Shown here: one piece after another, positions 9,424-15,069 of the stretch
How positions within the stretch are numbered: the first letter of the stretch is position 1
Layout of the letters: the number at the start of each line of letters is the position of its first letter
Assembly (NCBI GenBank): GCA_023128035.1
Contig: JAGMES010000100.1
Span: 1-15,499 of the forward strand
Direction of reading: 5' to 3'
From: Halanaerobiales bacterium
GTDB lineage: Bacteria > Bacillota_F > Halanaerobiia > DY22613
Length of the DNA: 15,499 nt
Program-made: the position numbers and the translations under genes
The notes under the pieces: generated by a model
Databases searched by the model: none
The model's input: the letters and a program-made list of their open reading frames with translations, nothing else
What the model was told of the DNA's origin: nothing

Positions 9424-10023
9424 TTAAAAATTCATCGCTATTTGATCCTTCAGATTTTTTCGTATACTTCTTCTTGCACGGCTAATCCGTGATTTCACTG
9501 TTCCTACAGCTATACCTGATACTTCTGCAATCTCTTCATAACTAAAACCTTGAAACTCTCGTAAAACTATTACTTCTTTTTGTTCAGGAGGTAGTTGATT
9601 GATTACTTCCTGAATTTCATTTCGTAATTCGCGATGATCTGAAATCTTTTCTGGAGTCATACTATCATCCGCAATCTCCCGTTCAACCTCTCCATCCTTT
9701 AACTTAATCGGATCAGATAAACTTTGTGTTTTCAATCGTCTCTGCCGCTTCCTTAATTCATCCCGACAAATATTGGATGTAATCGTAAATAGCCATGTAG
9801 AAAAACTAGCTTTCCATTGAAAACGATGTAAATTTTGATAAACCCGAATAAATACTTCTTGAGCTAAATCGTTAGCATCTTCAGGGTTACCCATCATCCT
9901 ATATGTCGTATTATACACTTTTTTCTGATATCGTTTTACAATTTCTTCAAATATTCCTCCACGTACTTCGTCATTTCCCTTATTAAACATTTCAATCAAT
10001 TTTCTATCAGAAACCGCCACCAC
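9424..10023 (-). CDS. ECF-type RNA polymerase sigma factor (SigW/SigM-like)
   Basis: A 199-residue alternative sigma factor of normal ECF length. Region 2 (about 25-95) holds DANDLAQEVFIRVYQNL and the -10 recognition segment around FSTWLFTITSNICRDELRKR. Region 4 (about 140-190) holds LPPEQKEVIVLREFQGFSY followed by the helix-turn-helix IAEVSGIAVGTVKSRISRAR. A short charged linker separates them. The start chosen is the GTG at 10023-10021, with GAAGGGAG about six bases upstream; a second GTG directly follows and cannot be ruled out. The gene is first in an operon with the anti-sigma gene and probably drives its own promoter. By family it would control envelope-stress or cell-wall genes. Its regulon cannot be seen here. 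Confidence 0.93.
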   Translation of the reverse strand: MVAVSDRKLIEMFNKGNDEVRGGIFEEIVKRYQKKVYNTTYRMMGNPEDANDLAQEVFIRVYQNLHRFQWKASFSTWLFTITSNICRDELRKRQRRLKTQSLSDPIKLKDGEVEREIADDSMTPEKISDHRELRNEIQEVINQLPPEQKEVIVLREFQGFSYEEIAEVSGIAVGTVKSRISRARRSIRKNLKDQIAMNF

Positions 10024-10047
10024 TTGTCACTCCCTTCTAAACTTTTA

Positions 10048-10073
10048 GACGCAAAAAATCTTTATTTGTTCCA
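10048..10073 (-). promoter_or_regulatory. Candidate autoregulatory ECF promoter (TGGAAC-N16-CGTC)
   Basis: On the minus strand TGGAAC (10073-10068) and CGTC (10051-10048) are separated by exactly 16 bases. Bacillus ECF promoters of the SigM type read TGAAAC-N16-CGTC, and most ECF operons autoregulate. Transcription would begin near 10041, giving a short leader that still contains the ribosome site of the sigma gene. A run of nine T residues on the minus strand just upstream of the -35 could act as an UP element. Confidence 0.65.
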
Positions 10074-10222
10074 AAAAAAAATATTTAACAAATACCCAAA
10101 ACTTACATGCATAAATTATATGGCACTAGGCAGGAATATATGATATCATCTAGTATAGCTCGTATCCAGAGTTGAATAACTTGGCCTAAGGTAATTAATT
10201 ATTATGATTAAATCCAAAAATG

Positions 10223-10229
10223 AAAGGAG
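10223..10229 (+). promoter_or_regulatory. Ribosome binding site that fixes the TTG start of the SLH protein
   Basis: AAAGGAG is followed by 8 bases and then TTG at 10238. The in-frame ATG at 10220 overlaps this site and has no ribosome site of its own, so it is unlikely to be the start. Confidence 0.75.
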
Positions 10230-10237
10230 TATCCGTC

Positions 10238-11431
10238 TTGAAAAAATTCACAATATCATTCGTATTCTCAGTCATTATCGTACTAGTACTTGCGTCAATT
10301 GTTTTGGCTACTCCCAAGGATATCAGAGGACATTGGGCTGAAGATTATATCACTTCTCTTCTGAATCAAAACCTGATAAATTCATATGAAGATGGTACTT
10401 TCAGACCCAATCAAGCAATCACAAGAGCAGATTTCGCAGAAACATTAGCTAAATCTATGTATCTTGAAAAGATGGAAATCACAGAACTCACCGATATCGA
10501 AAATCATCCTGCGAAAGGATATATTTCTGCTCTGGTTAATGAAGGGATTGTTACTGGTTTCCCCGACAAAACCTTCCGTCCTGAAGATAAATTAACAAGA
10601 GCTCAGGTAGTTACTATGCTAACTCGTGCATTTGGTTTAGGTAAAGAAAATAATCAGATCAATACCCATTCTTTTGCTTCATATCTGGATATGGATAAAG
10701 AACATTGGGCCAACGATTATGTCAAAGTTGCAACAGAATTGGATATACTAAATGGTTATCCTGATAGTACTTTCCGACCAAATAATCTCACAACTCGAGC
10801 TGAAGCATCAAAGATGATCAACATCTTTAAAGATTATGATTCCATCAATGGCTTTGTTGCAGACATATATCCTGCATCAAACAAGATAGCCATCACTAGT
10901 CTAATTGGAGAGCGTATTATACTAAATATTGCTGATACTGCACTGATCGGAAGGAATAACAGAATAGTTCCAGCAACTGAGTTCTTAAAAACCGATAAAG
11001 TCTTTATCATCACAGATTCGCAAAAACGAGCACGTTATATAAAAGCTTATGGTCTCATCACCAGAGCGGATTTAACTGAACAGGTTAGCTTAATGACAGA
11101 TTATATGTTAGATCCATTTGAAGTTGAAGCAATTGCTGGAGGAAACTTCAATGTCTTAAAGCCAAAATTCTTAAACGAAATCAGAGTTCGCTTAATGAAT
11201 TATGGTTTGAGTCCTACTGAAATAGAAGCATTATTAAATACTGATTGGTATTCCCTTGAAGAACAGGGGAGAACTCGCCTAAGTGAAGCAGTTGCCATTC
11301 AAACAGGTCTACCTCTTGGTCTAGTAGAAGCAATTATGTCTCAAGATTGGGATAAGGTTCAAACTTTAGCAAAAGTAGAAGCTATTCAAAGAGTAGTTCA
11401 ACAGGTTATGAATTCAGATCTATTTTCCTAA
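10238..11431 (+). CDS. Secreted S-layer-homology protein with three SLH domains and a unique C-terminal region
   Basis: SLH domains anchor proteins to pyruvylated secondary wall polymer. From the TTG at 10238 the product is 397 residues: signal peptide 1-24 (MKKFTISFVFSV start, SIVLA before the cut), then SLH repeats at about 27-70, 82-130 and 146-195. Each repeat ends in the typical TRA motif (ITRADF, LTRAQV, TTRAEA) after a DGTFRP-like turn. Residues about 200-397 match no family I recognise: a beta-like stretch around NKIAITSLIGERIILNIADT, then a largely helical tail. The frame also offers an ATG at 10220, but AAAGGAG lies inside that extension, 8 bases before the TTG, and the TTG start gives a clean signal peptide. 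It is transcribed divergently from the sigma gene. The 214 bp between them show no convincing sigma-A promoter for this gene, only a 10-bp palindrome at 10140-10149. Confidence 0.9.
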   Translation: MKKFTISFVFSVIIVLVLASIVLATPKDIRGHWAEDYITSLLNQNLINSYEDGTFRPNQAITRADFAETLAKSMYLEKMEITELTDIENHPAKGYISALVNEGIVTGFPDKTFRPEDKLTRAQVVTMLTRAFGLGKENNQINTHSFASYLDMDKEHWANDYVKVATELDILNGYPDSTFRPNNLTTRAEASKMINIFKDYDSINGFVADIYPASNKIAITSLIGERIILNIADTALIGRNNRIVPATEFLKTDKVFIITDSQKRARYIKAYGLITRADLTEQVSLMTDYMLDPFEVEAIAGGNFNVLKPKFLNEIRVRLMNYGLSPTEIEALLNTDWYSLEEQGRTRLSEAVAIQTGLPLGLVEAIMSQDWDKVQTLAKVEAIQRVVQQVMNSDLFS

Positions 11432-11449
11432 AAATATTCACCGGGAAAA

Positions 11450-11477
11450 AGCTCACCCACATGGGTGGGCTTTCTTT
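11450..11477 (+). terminator. Bidirectional rho-independent terminator after the SLH gene
   Basis: A 9-bp stem (AGCTCACCC / GGGTGGGCT, one U-G pair) closes an ACAT tetraloop and is followed by TTTCTTT. On the minus strand the same stem is followed by TTTT, so it can also stop transcripts coming through the zinc-ribbon gene and the orphan IS end. Confidence 0.8.
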
Positions 11478-11520
11478 ATAATCTGCTCAACAACATGAAG
11501 GTTTATCTTTTGAGTTAAGA

Positions 11521-11619
11521 CCCCCACTTCTATAAGTGGTGGGAATTGTTTTTAATCTTCAGTGGGGGTAGAATCCCCTACTGAAGCCCCGATGTTCAGC
11601 TTTAGCTGGACGAGTTCAC
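11521..11619 (+). mobile_element. Orphan IS200/IS605-type right end, candidate solo omega-RNA scaffold
   Basis: Three hairpins lie in tandem. The first pairs CCCCCACTT with AAGTGGTGGG (11521-11543, one bulge). The second pairs CTTCAGT with ACTGAAG around GGGG/CCCC (11557-11586). The third pairs GTTCAGC with GCTGGAC around TTTA (11594-11611); its U-G pair forms only in plus-strand RNA. It ends in GAGTTCAC (11612-11619). Such a train of hairpins ending in a short TTCAC-like motif is how the right ends of IS605-family elements and their TnpB guide-RNA scaffolds look. No tnpA or tnpB lies beside it. The left boundary is not visible; the start given is the first hairpin. Confidence 0.55.
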
Positions 11620-11855
11620 TAACCAAAAAATAAGTCCAATATATCCATTCCTACTTCGCTACTCCCTAATACTTTTGTATTGTAGACTTCAGTAAATCCA
11701 CAATTTCTACATGAAACAAAAAGATAACGATTATTCTGCATGTCTAATAATTTACTTAATCCAGTCCCAGTCATCGCTAACTTTTTAGTAACCGCTCCAC
11801 GATTGCCACATTTTGAACACTTAAACTCTTCTTTAAATCTTTGTTCTAAATCCAC
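11619..11855 (-). CDS. Small zinc-ribbon protein (DUF2082-like)
   Basis: A 78-residue cytoplasmic protein with two knuckles that would bind one zinc ion: C14-x2-C17 (KCSKCGN) and C49-x2-C52 (VSCRNCGF). Between them is a conserved TGTGLSKLLDMQNNRYLF stretch, and it ends in DILDLFFG, as family members usually do, so it looks full length. The family is described only as putative nucleic-acid-binding zinc ribbon; no function is known. The start is a GTG (11855-11853) with AAGGGAG about ten bases upstream, rather far. It follows the L,D-transpeptidase gene by 63 bp on the same strand and may be co-transcribed. Its stop codon touches the end of the orphan IS605-type element. Confidence 0.8.
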   Translation of the reverse strand: MDLEQRFKEEFKCSKCGNRGAVTKKLAMTGTGLSKLLDMQNNRYLFVSCRNCGFTEVYNTKVLGSSEVGMDILDLFFG

Positions 11856-11918
11856 TGCTCTTCAACTCCCTTCTATTTCTAACTATAATAATTCGCCAAA
11901 TAATGCTTCTTTCCTTTA

Positions 11919-13001
11919 TCATTGAAAAAGATACAAACCCATCTTATGTAGAGTAGTCCAACTTACTTTACCATCAACTGGTAATTTGTTATCTTTTTGA
12001 AATTTCTTTACCGCATTTTGAGTTCCCCACCCGAATACTCCGTCTGGACGCCATTTATAATATCCCAATTCTTTCAAACGATTTTGAACTTCCCAGACAT
12101 CTGATCCCCGATCTCCGTCATCTATGTTTCTCCAAGGGATATTGTATGGAAAATTTCCACCAACTATATAAACCTTGGTTCCCCAGGTTAGCCAATTATA
12201 TAGAATCTCAATATCCCTGTTATACATACGAAAACATCCATGACTTTCTGCTCGCCCAATCGACCAAGGTTTATTAGTTCCATGTATGCCAAATTTTCCA
12301 TATGGAACATTAATTCCTAACCAACGTGTTCCGAATCCTCCACTCCATTTATCTTTAGAGATAATCTTCCAATTTCCTATAGGGCTAGGTGTATCTATTT
12401 TACCAACACCAATAGGAAATTTATAAAAAACTTTATTGTCTTCTAAAACATATAAAATTCTTTCATCCAAAATTACTAAAAGCGAAACCTTACCCTTTGG
12501 TTTTACATATCCAGCGACTGGCATTTCCTCTTCTTCATAAATCTGGGCCAGGAGATTATAATCATCTAAATCAACCACGCCTGTAGGTGTCAAACCATAA
12601 TATTTCTGAAACTTCTGAACAGCTTCTTTCGTTTGCGGACCATAAATCCCATCTATACTTCCATTATAAAAAGAAAACTTTTTTAAAATTTGTTGTACAC
12701 CTTTTACATCATCTGTCTTCAGCATTGGCTCAATATAACGCAACACCTGATAATTTTCCACCTCAGTCTGTATCCACTCTTCTTGAACTTGCTCTTGATT
12801 TTCCTCTTCTTCTATCATCACAAGTTTTATCTCAACTGAAGACACACTTTTTTCAATAGGTTGTAACTGTTCATTTTGATTTTCGTGTAAATTTTGTTTA
12901 GCATCATATTTTTCTTTATAAAAAAAAGAAGTAAGCAGCAAAAATGATAAGAAAACTGAGAAAATCAAAAAAGTTTTTTTATTTCTCAAAAATTTCATCA
13001 T
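11919..13001 (-). CDS. Membrane-anchored L,D-transpeptidase (YkuD) with two peptidoglycan-binding domains
   Basis: The enzyme makes 3-3 cross-links or attaches proteins to peptidoglycan by attacking the tetrapeptide stem, outside the membrane. An N-terminal anchor lies at about 10-28 (FLIFSVFLSFLLLTSFFY), then a glutamate-rich linker to about 85. The first PG_binding_1 domain spans about 92-155 (GSIDGIYGPQTKEAVQKFQ). The YkuD domain spans about 172-282 with H240 and the catalytic motif S253-H-G-C256-F-R258; C256 is the nucleophile. A second PG_binding_1 domain covers about 297-358 (PDGVFGWGTQNAVKKFQ). All catalytic residues are present. AGGAGGG precedes two successive ATG codons; it is only 3-4 bases from the ATG at 13001 and about 7 from the one at 12998, so the second may be the true start. 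The wall-binding domains on both sides of the catalytic domain suggest firm attachment to the sacculus. Confidence 0.92.
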   Translation of the reverse strand: MMKFLRNKKTFLIFSVFLSFLLLTSFFYKEKYDAKQNLHENQNEQLQPIEKSVSSVEIKLVMIEEEENQEQVQEEWIQTEVENYQVLRYIEPMLKTDDVKGVQQILKKFSFYNGSIDGIYGPQTKEAVQKFQKYYGLTPTGVVDLDDYNLLAQIYEEEEMPVAGYVKPKGKVSLLVILDERILYVLEDNKVFYKFPIGVGKIDTPSPIGNWKIISKDKWSGGFGTRWLGINVPYGKFGIHGTNKPWSIGRAESHGCFRMYNRDIEILYNWLTWGTKVYIVGGNFPYNIPWRNIDDGDRGSDVWEVQNRLKELGYYKWRPDGVFGWGTQNAVKKFQKDNKLPVDGKVSWTTLHKMGLYLFQ

Positions 13002-13076
13002 ATCCCTCCTAAGTTTTCATTCATTACTGAACTGTGATGTTAAAGTTAGTGTTACTCATCGCATAAGAAGTATTCA

Positions 13077-13105
13077 TCTATGGCATATCGACAAATAACT
13101 GTCAA
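13077..13105 (-). promoter_or_regulatory. Candidate promoter of the L,D-transpeptidase gene
   Basis: A perfect TTGACA (minus strand, 13105-13100) is followed after 17 bases by CATAGA (13082-13077), a weak -10. The leader would be about 70 bases. Confidence 0.4.
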
Positions 13106-13179
13106 AATAACAACCGCCAAACTTAGACACACTATTAGTAATATAATAATAACAAATCGAAACTTAAGGAGGTGAATCA

Positions 13180-13437
13180 ATGGATGAAAAAAGAAAGTTA
13201 ATCCGGCATCAAGACGATGCTCTTCACACAATTGAAAGTATCAAAAAAGAACGTCAAGAAAAAGATAATGCCAATGTCACTGCTGGTCGATATGGAGAAT
13301 TGGTAGCCAATATGGTTAAGTTTTCAGAATCTCAAATGGCATTAAAAATGCTAAATCAAGAATCAGAAACGCTTCCCAGTCGGCAACATGTAGAACCAGA
13401 ATCTTTACACGGCCAAAATGTTATTAACCCAACTTAA
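13180..13437 (+). CDS. Small hydrophilic protein of unknown function
   Basis: I do not recognise this 85-residue protein. It has no signal peptide, membrane helix or cysteine. The first 30 residues are strongly charged and helical (DEKRKLIRHQDDAL, ESIKKERQEKD), the middle (about 35-62) is amphipathic (YGELVANMVKFSESQMALKML), and the last 20 residues look disordered. That it is translated is supported by a nearly ideal ribosome site, AAGGAGGTGA, four bases before the ATG. A TATAAT at 13142-13147 may be its -10, with no clear -35. It is divergent from the L,D-transpeptidase and lies upstream of the tRNA genes, which have their own promoter. It could be a small regulatory or sporulation-type protein, but nothing in the sequence shows that. 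Confidence 0.65.
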   Translation: MDEKRKLIRHQDDALHTIESIKKERQEKDNANVTAGRYGELVANMVKFSESQMALKMLNQESETLPSRQHVEPESLHGQNVINPT

Positions 13438-13508
13438 AAAATCTCTCTCCCCTTCTGTGAATAATACTAATTTTAAATTATTTTTTCTTTTCTTTCTATA
13501 AAAAACAC

Positions 13509-13537
13509 TTGCATTTTTGAAAAAGATATGTTAATAT
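13509..13537 (+). promoter_or_regulatory. Promoter of the tRNA-Leu pair
   Basis: TTGCAT (13509-13514) and TAATAT (13532-13537) are 17 bases apart, and the -10 is preceded by TG at the extended position. Transcription would start near 13544, about 40 bases before the first tRNA, leaving a short GC-richer leader. Confidence 0.7.
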
Positions 13538-13583
13538 AGTACACGAGCCGTGAGTGTGCATAAACGCTAACGGTGAAAGATGT

Positions 13584-13670
13584 GCCGAAGTGGTGGAATG
13601 GTAGACGCGCTGGATTCAAAATCCAGTCTGGTTATCCCAGGTGTGGGTTCGAGTCCCACCTTCGGTACCA
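13584..13670 (+). tRNA. tRNA-Leu (anticodon CAA)
   Basis: An 87-base class II tRNA with encoded CCA. The acceptor arms are GCCGAAG and CTTCGGT. The anticodon arm is CTGGA-TTCAAAA-TCCAG, so the anticodon is CAA, reading UUG. The long variable arm (CTGG...CCAG) marks a leucine or serine type. The T arm is GTGGG-TTCGAGT-CCCAC. The first pair is G1-U72, a wobble, in place of the usual G-C. Confidence 0.96.
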
Positions 13671-13679
13671 TTTTTTTTT

Positions 13680-13766
13680 GCAGAAGTGGTGGAACGGTAG
13701 ACACGCTAGCTTGAGGGGCTAGTGGGTAGATTACCCGTGCGGGTTCAAATCCCGCCTTCTGTACCA
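13680..13766 (+). tRNA. tRNA-Leu (anticodon GAG)
   Basis: An 87-base class II tRNA with encoded CCA, starting 10 bases after the first one ends. The acceptor arms are GCAGAAG and CTTCTGT. The anticodon arm CTAGC-TTGAGGG-GCTAG gives anticodon GAG, reading CUC and CUU. The variable arm is GGGTAGATTACCC and the T arm GCGGG-TTCAAAT-CCCGC. It also has a G1-U72 pair. Nine T residues separate the two tRNAs. It has no promoter of its own and shares the transcript. Confidence 0.96.
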
Positions 13767-13778
13767 TATTAGATGATT

Positions 13779-13818
13779 AATTCCTTTGTGGTAAAAGCCG
13801 CAAAGGGATTTTTAATTT
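13779..13818 (+). terminator. Rho-independent terminator of the tRNA operon
   Basis: A stem of about 14 bp (13779-13792 with 13797-13810) closes an AAAA loop and is followed by a T-rich run. Its U-G pairs (left U opposite right G) form only in plus-strand RNA, which fits termination of the tRNA transcript. Confidence 0.8.
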
Positions 13819-13844
13819 AAAAAACCATCTTTCTTATGTAAAAA

Positions 13845-13881
13845 AAGAACGCCTTCTTCTAGATTCAAAAAAGGCGTTCTT
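13845..13881 (-). terminator. Rho-independent terminator of the SPFH gene
   Basis: Perfect 11-bp arms AAGAACGCCTT (13845-13855) and AAGGCGTTCTT (13871-13881) flank a 15-base loop. On the minus strand the stem runs into a tract of T residues, so it serves the SPFH-like gene that ends at 13901. The stem is perfect and may also work from the other side. Confidence 0.75.
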
Positions 13882-13900
13882 CTTCATTAAACTTATTCTG

Positions 13901-14884
13901 TTAATTTTTTTCAGAGTTCTCTTCGTTCTCTCCATGTTGCTTTTGCTTAAAAAACTTACTAACTACCTCCCCAAGCTCAGAACCACTTACTTTTTCGAAA
14001 CTATCAAACATAGCACCTAAGTTTGCTCCTCCCTCAGCTGAGCCAATAAGATCTAATAAGCTGGTAGCTTTACCTGCATTAACAAATTTCAAATCAGCAG
14101 CTTTAAGAGCTTCAGCCATAGCTATACCAATTTCCTTATCCTTTTCAACCACCTGTTCGGCAGTGAGTGCTCGAATCGCGTCAACTGTAAACATATTAAG
14201 AGATTTTGCTAATTCCTCTTTAACGCGCGCTTCAGCAAGTCCGCGTTTTTCAATAGCCGCAGCTTCTGCCTCTGCTTCTGCCTTTCTCTTAGAAGCATTA
14301 CCTTCACCCTCTAAAATCATCTGTTCTTTATAACCTTCAGCTACAATACGCTTCTTCTCTTTTTCTGCAACTGCAGCGATCAATTGCTGCTCTTTTTCAG
14401 CCTGAGCTTTAATGATAGCTTGTTCTTTTTCAATATCCTGTTGTTTAACTTCACGTACTCGCTTAATTTTCATCTCTTCCTCAGCAACAGACTGTTCTTG
14501 TTTAGCAATTTGAATCTTTTTGCTCTGCTCACGCATAGCGATTGCTTCATCTCTCTCAATTTCTCGATCTTTACCTAACTGATCTGATTCAGCATCTTTT
14601 ATCCGGTTTGCATTATCAATTCTGGTCTCTGATTCTATCTGAACTTCACGACGTCTTGAGATATTAGAAATAACCTTAGAGTCCTCGGTGTCTTGGAAAT
14701 CTACCAAAACAAAGTTAACTAGTTTTAAACCCCAATTAGCCAAATCATCAGTAATTTCTTCTTCAACCTCTTCAGACATCCGCTTTTTATTAACACGAAC
14801 ATCTGTTACACTATATTTAACAGTTACAGCCCAAACAGCAGCTTTCTCTACATCAATGATGCGGAATTTAGTTGAAGAGTTCAC
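13901..14884 (-). CDS. SPFH/flotillin-like protein, N-terminally truncated
   Basis: Flotillin-type SPFH proteins form oligomeric scaffolds in membrane microdomains. What remains here is the end of the SPFH domain (about 1-75, including EEVEEEITDDLANWGLKLV), then a long Ala/Glu/Lys coiled coil (about 80-225, with repeated EAEAEAAAIEK- and QAEKEQQL-type segments). A C-terminal part follows, including ALTAEQVVEKDKEIGIAMAEAL and FKQKQHGENEE. The membrane-inserting N-terminus and most of the SPFH core are missing. The nominal GTG start at 14884 has no ribosome site, and the frame stays open upstream to 14977 without any ATG, GTG or TTG, then meets a TGA. Upstream lies an IS605-type tnpB remnant, so the gene was probably cut by that element and is likely not expressed as a working protein. 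The exact junction cannot be placed. Confidence 0.75.
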   Translation of the reverse strand: MNSSTKFRIIDVEKAAVWAVTVKYSVTDVRVNKKRMSEEVEEEITDDLANWGLKLVNFVLVDFQDTEDSKVISNISRRREVQIESETRIDNANRIKDAESDQLGKDREIERDEAIAMREQSKKIQIAKQEQSVAEEEMKIKRVREVKQQDIEKEQAIIKAQAEKEQQLIAAVAEKEKKRIVAEGYKEQMILEGEGNASKRKAEAEAEAAAIEKRGLAEARVKEELAKSLNMFTVDAIRALTAEQVVEKDKEIGIAMAEALKAADLKFVNAGKATSLLDLIGSAEGGANLGAMFDSFEKVSGSELGEVVSKFFKQKQHGENEENSEKN

Positions 14885-14920
14885 CAGATAGCGGGCTTGA
14901 TCTTTTTCGTAAGTCTGCCA

Positions 14921-15060
14921 CTTAAAACATAGACAAACGTCTATATTAAGATTTTTCCCTGTTCTTAGTGTCCAATTTCACCTTTTAAAGGCTACTTTTG
15001 TTTGCTATAACACTCCAAGGGCGTAATTTCCCGACTGACCATCGGTACACATATACAGAC
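14921..15060 (-). ncRNA. Candidate omega-RNA (reRNA) / structured right end downstream of tnpB
   Basis: Read in the tnpB direction the 3' flank contains successive pairings. CCGA with TCGG lies at 15045-15031. CCCT (15021-15018) pairs with AGGG (14960-14957) and encloses AGTGT (15014-15010) pairing with ACACT (14971-14967). A hairpin at 14950-14921 has CTTAA/TTAAG outside and ATAGAC/GTCTAT inside around a GTTT loop. TnpB guide RNAs are made from exactly this position, overlapping the tnpB 3' end and the element right end. The boundaries are estimates. The sequence does not resemble the other orphan end at 11521. Confidence 0.4.
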
Positions 15061-15069
15061 TTGTTTTAT

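Noticed and set aside
11521..11550. First hairpin of the orphan element as a second terminator of the SLH gene
   Set aside because: It is followed by AATTGTTTTT rather than a direct U-tract, and a better terminator stands 50 bp upstream; the hairpin fits the IS end better.
12587..12859. Plus-strand frame of 90 residues inside the L,D-transpeptidase gene
   Set aside because: Antisense to a well-supported gene, low complexity, and no ribosome site that I could see.
13567..13767. Minus-strand frame of 66 residues with GFEPAR and VGLEPT motifs
   Set aside because: It is the complement of the two tRNA-Leu genes; such VGLEPT-type proteins are well-known artefacts of translating class II tRNA genes.
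14877..14884. GAGTTCAC, identical to the last 8 bases of the orphan IS605-type end
   Set aside because: It lies on the wrong strand for the right end of the nearby tnpB element and has no hairpins beside it; an 8-base match is best taken as chance.
14384..14891. Plus-strand frames opposite the SPFH gene
   Set aside because: They mirror its coiled-coil coding sequence (Phe/Leu/Ser-rich, the usual antisense of Glu/Lys-rich helices).
14957..14990. Possible frameshift joining VKLDTKN-like codons to the SPFH frame, extending that gene further upstream
   Set aside because: The apparent SPFH-like residues overlap well-formed stem-loops of the tnpB flank and need an assumed single-base indel plus a nearby stop; the evidence is too thin to call.
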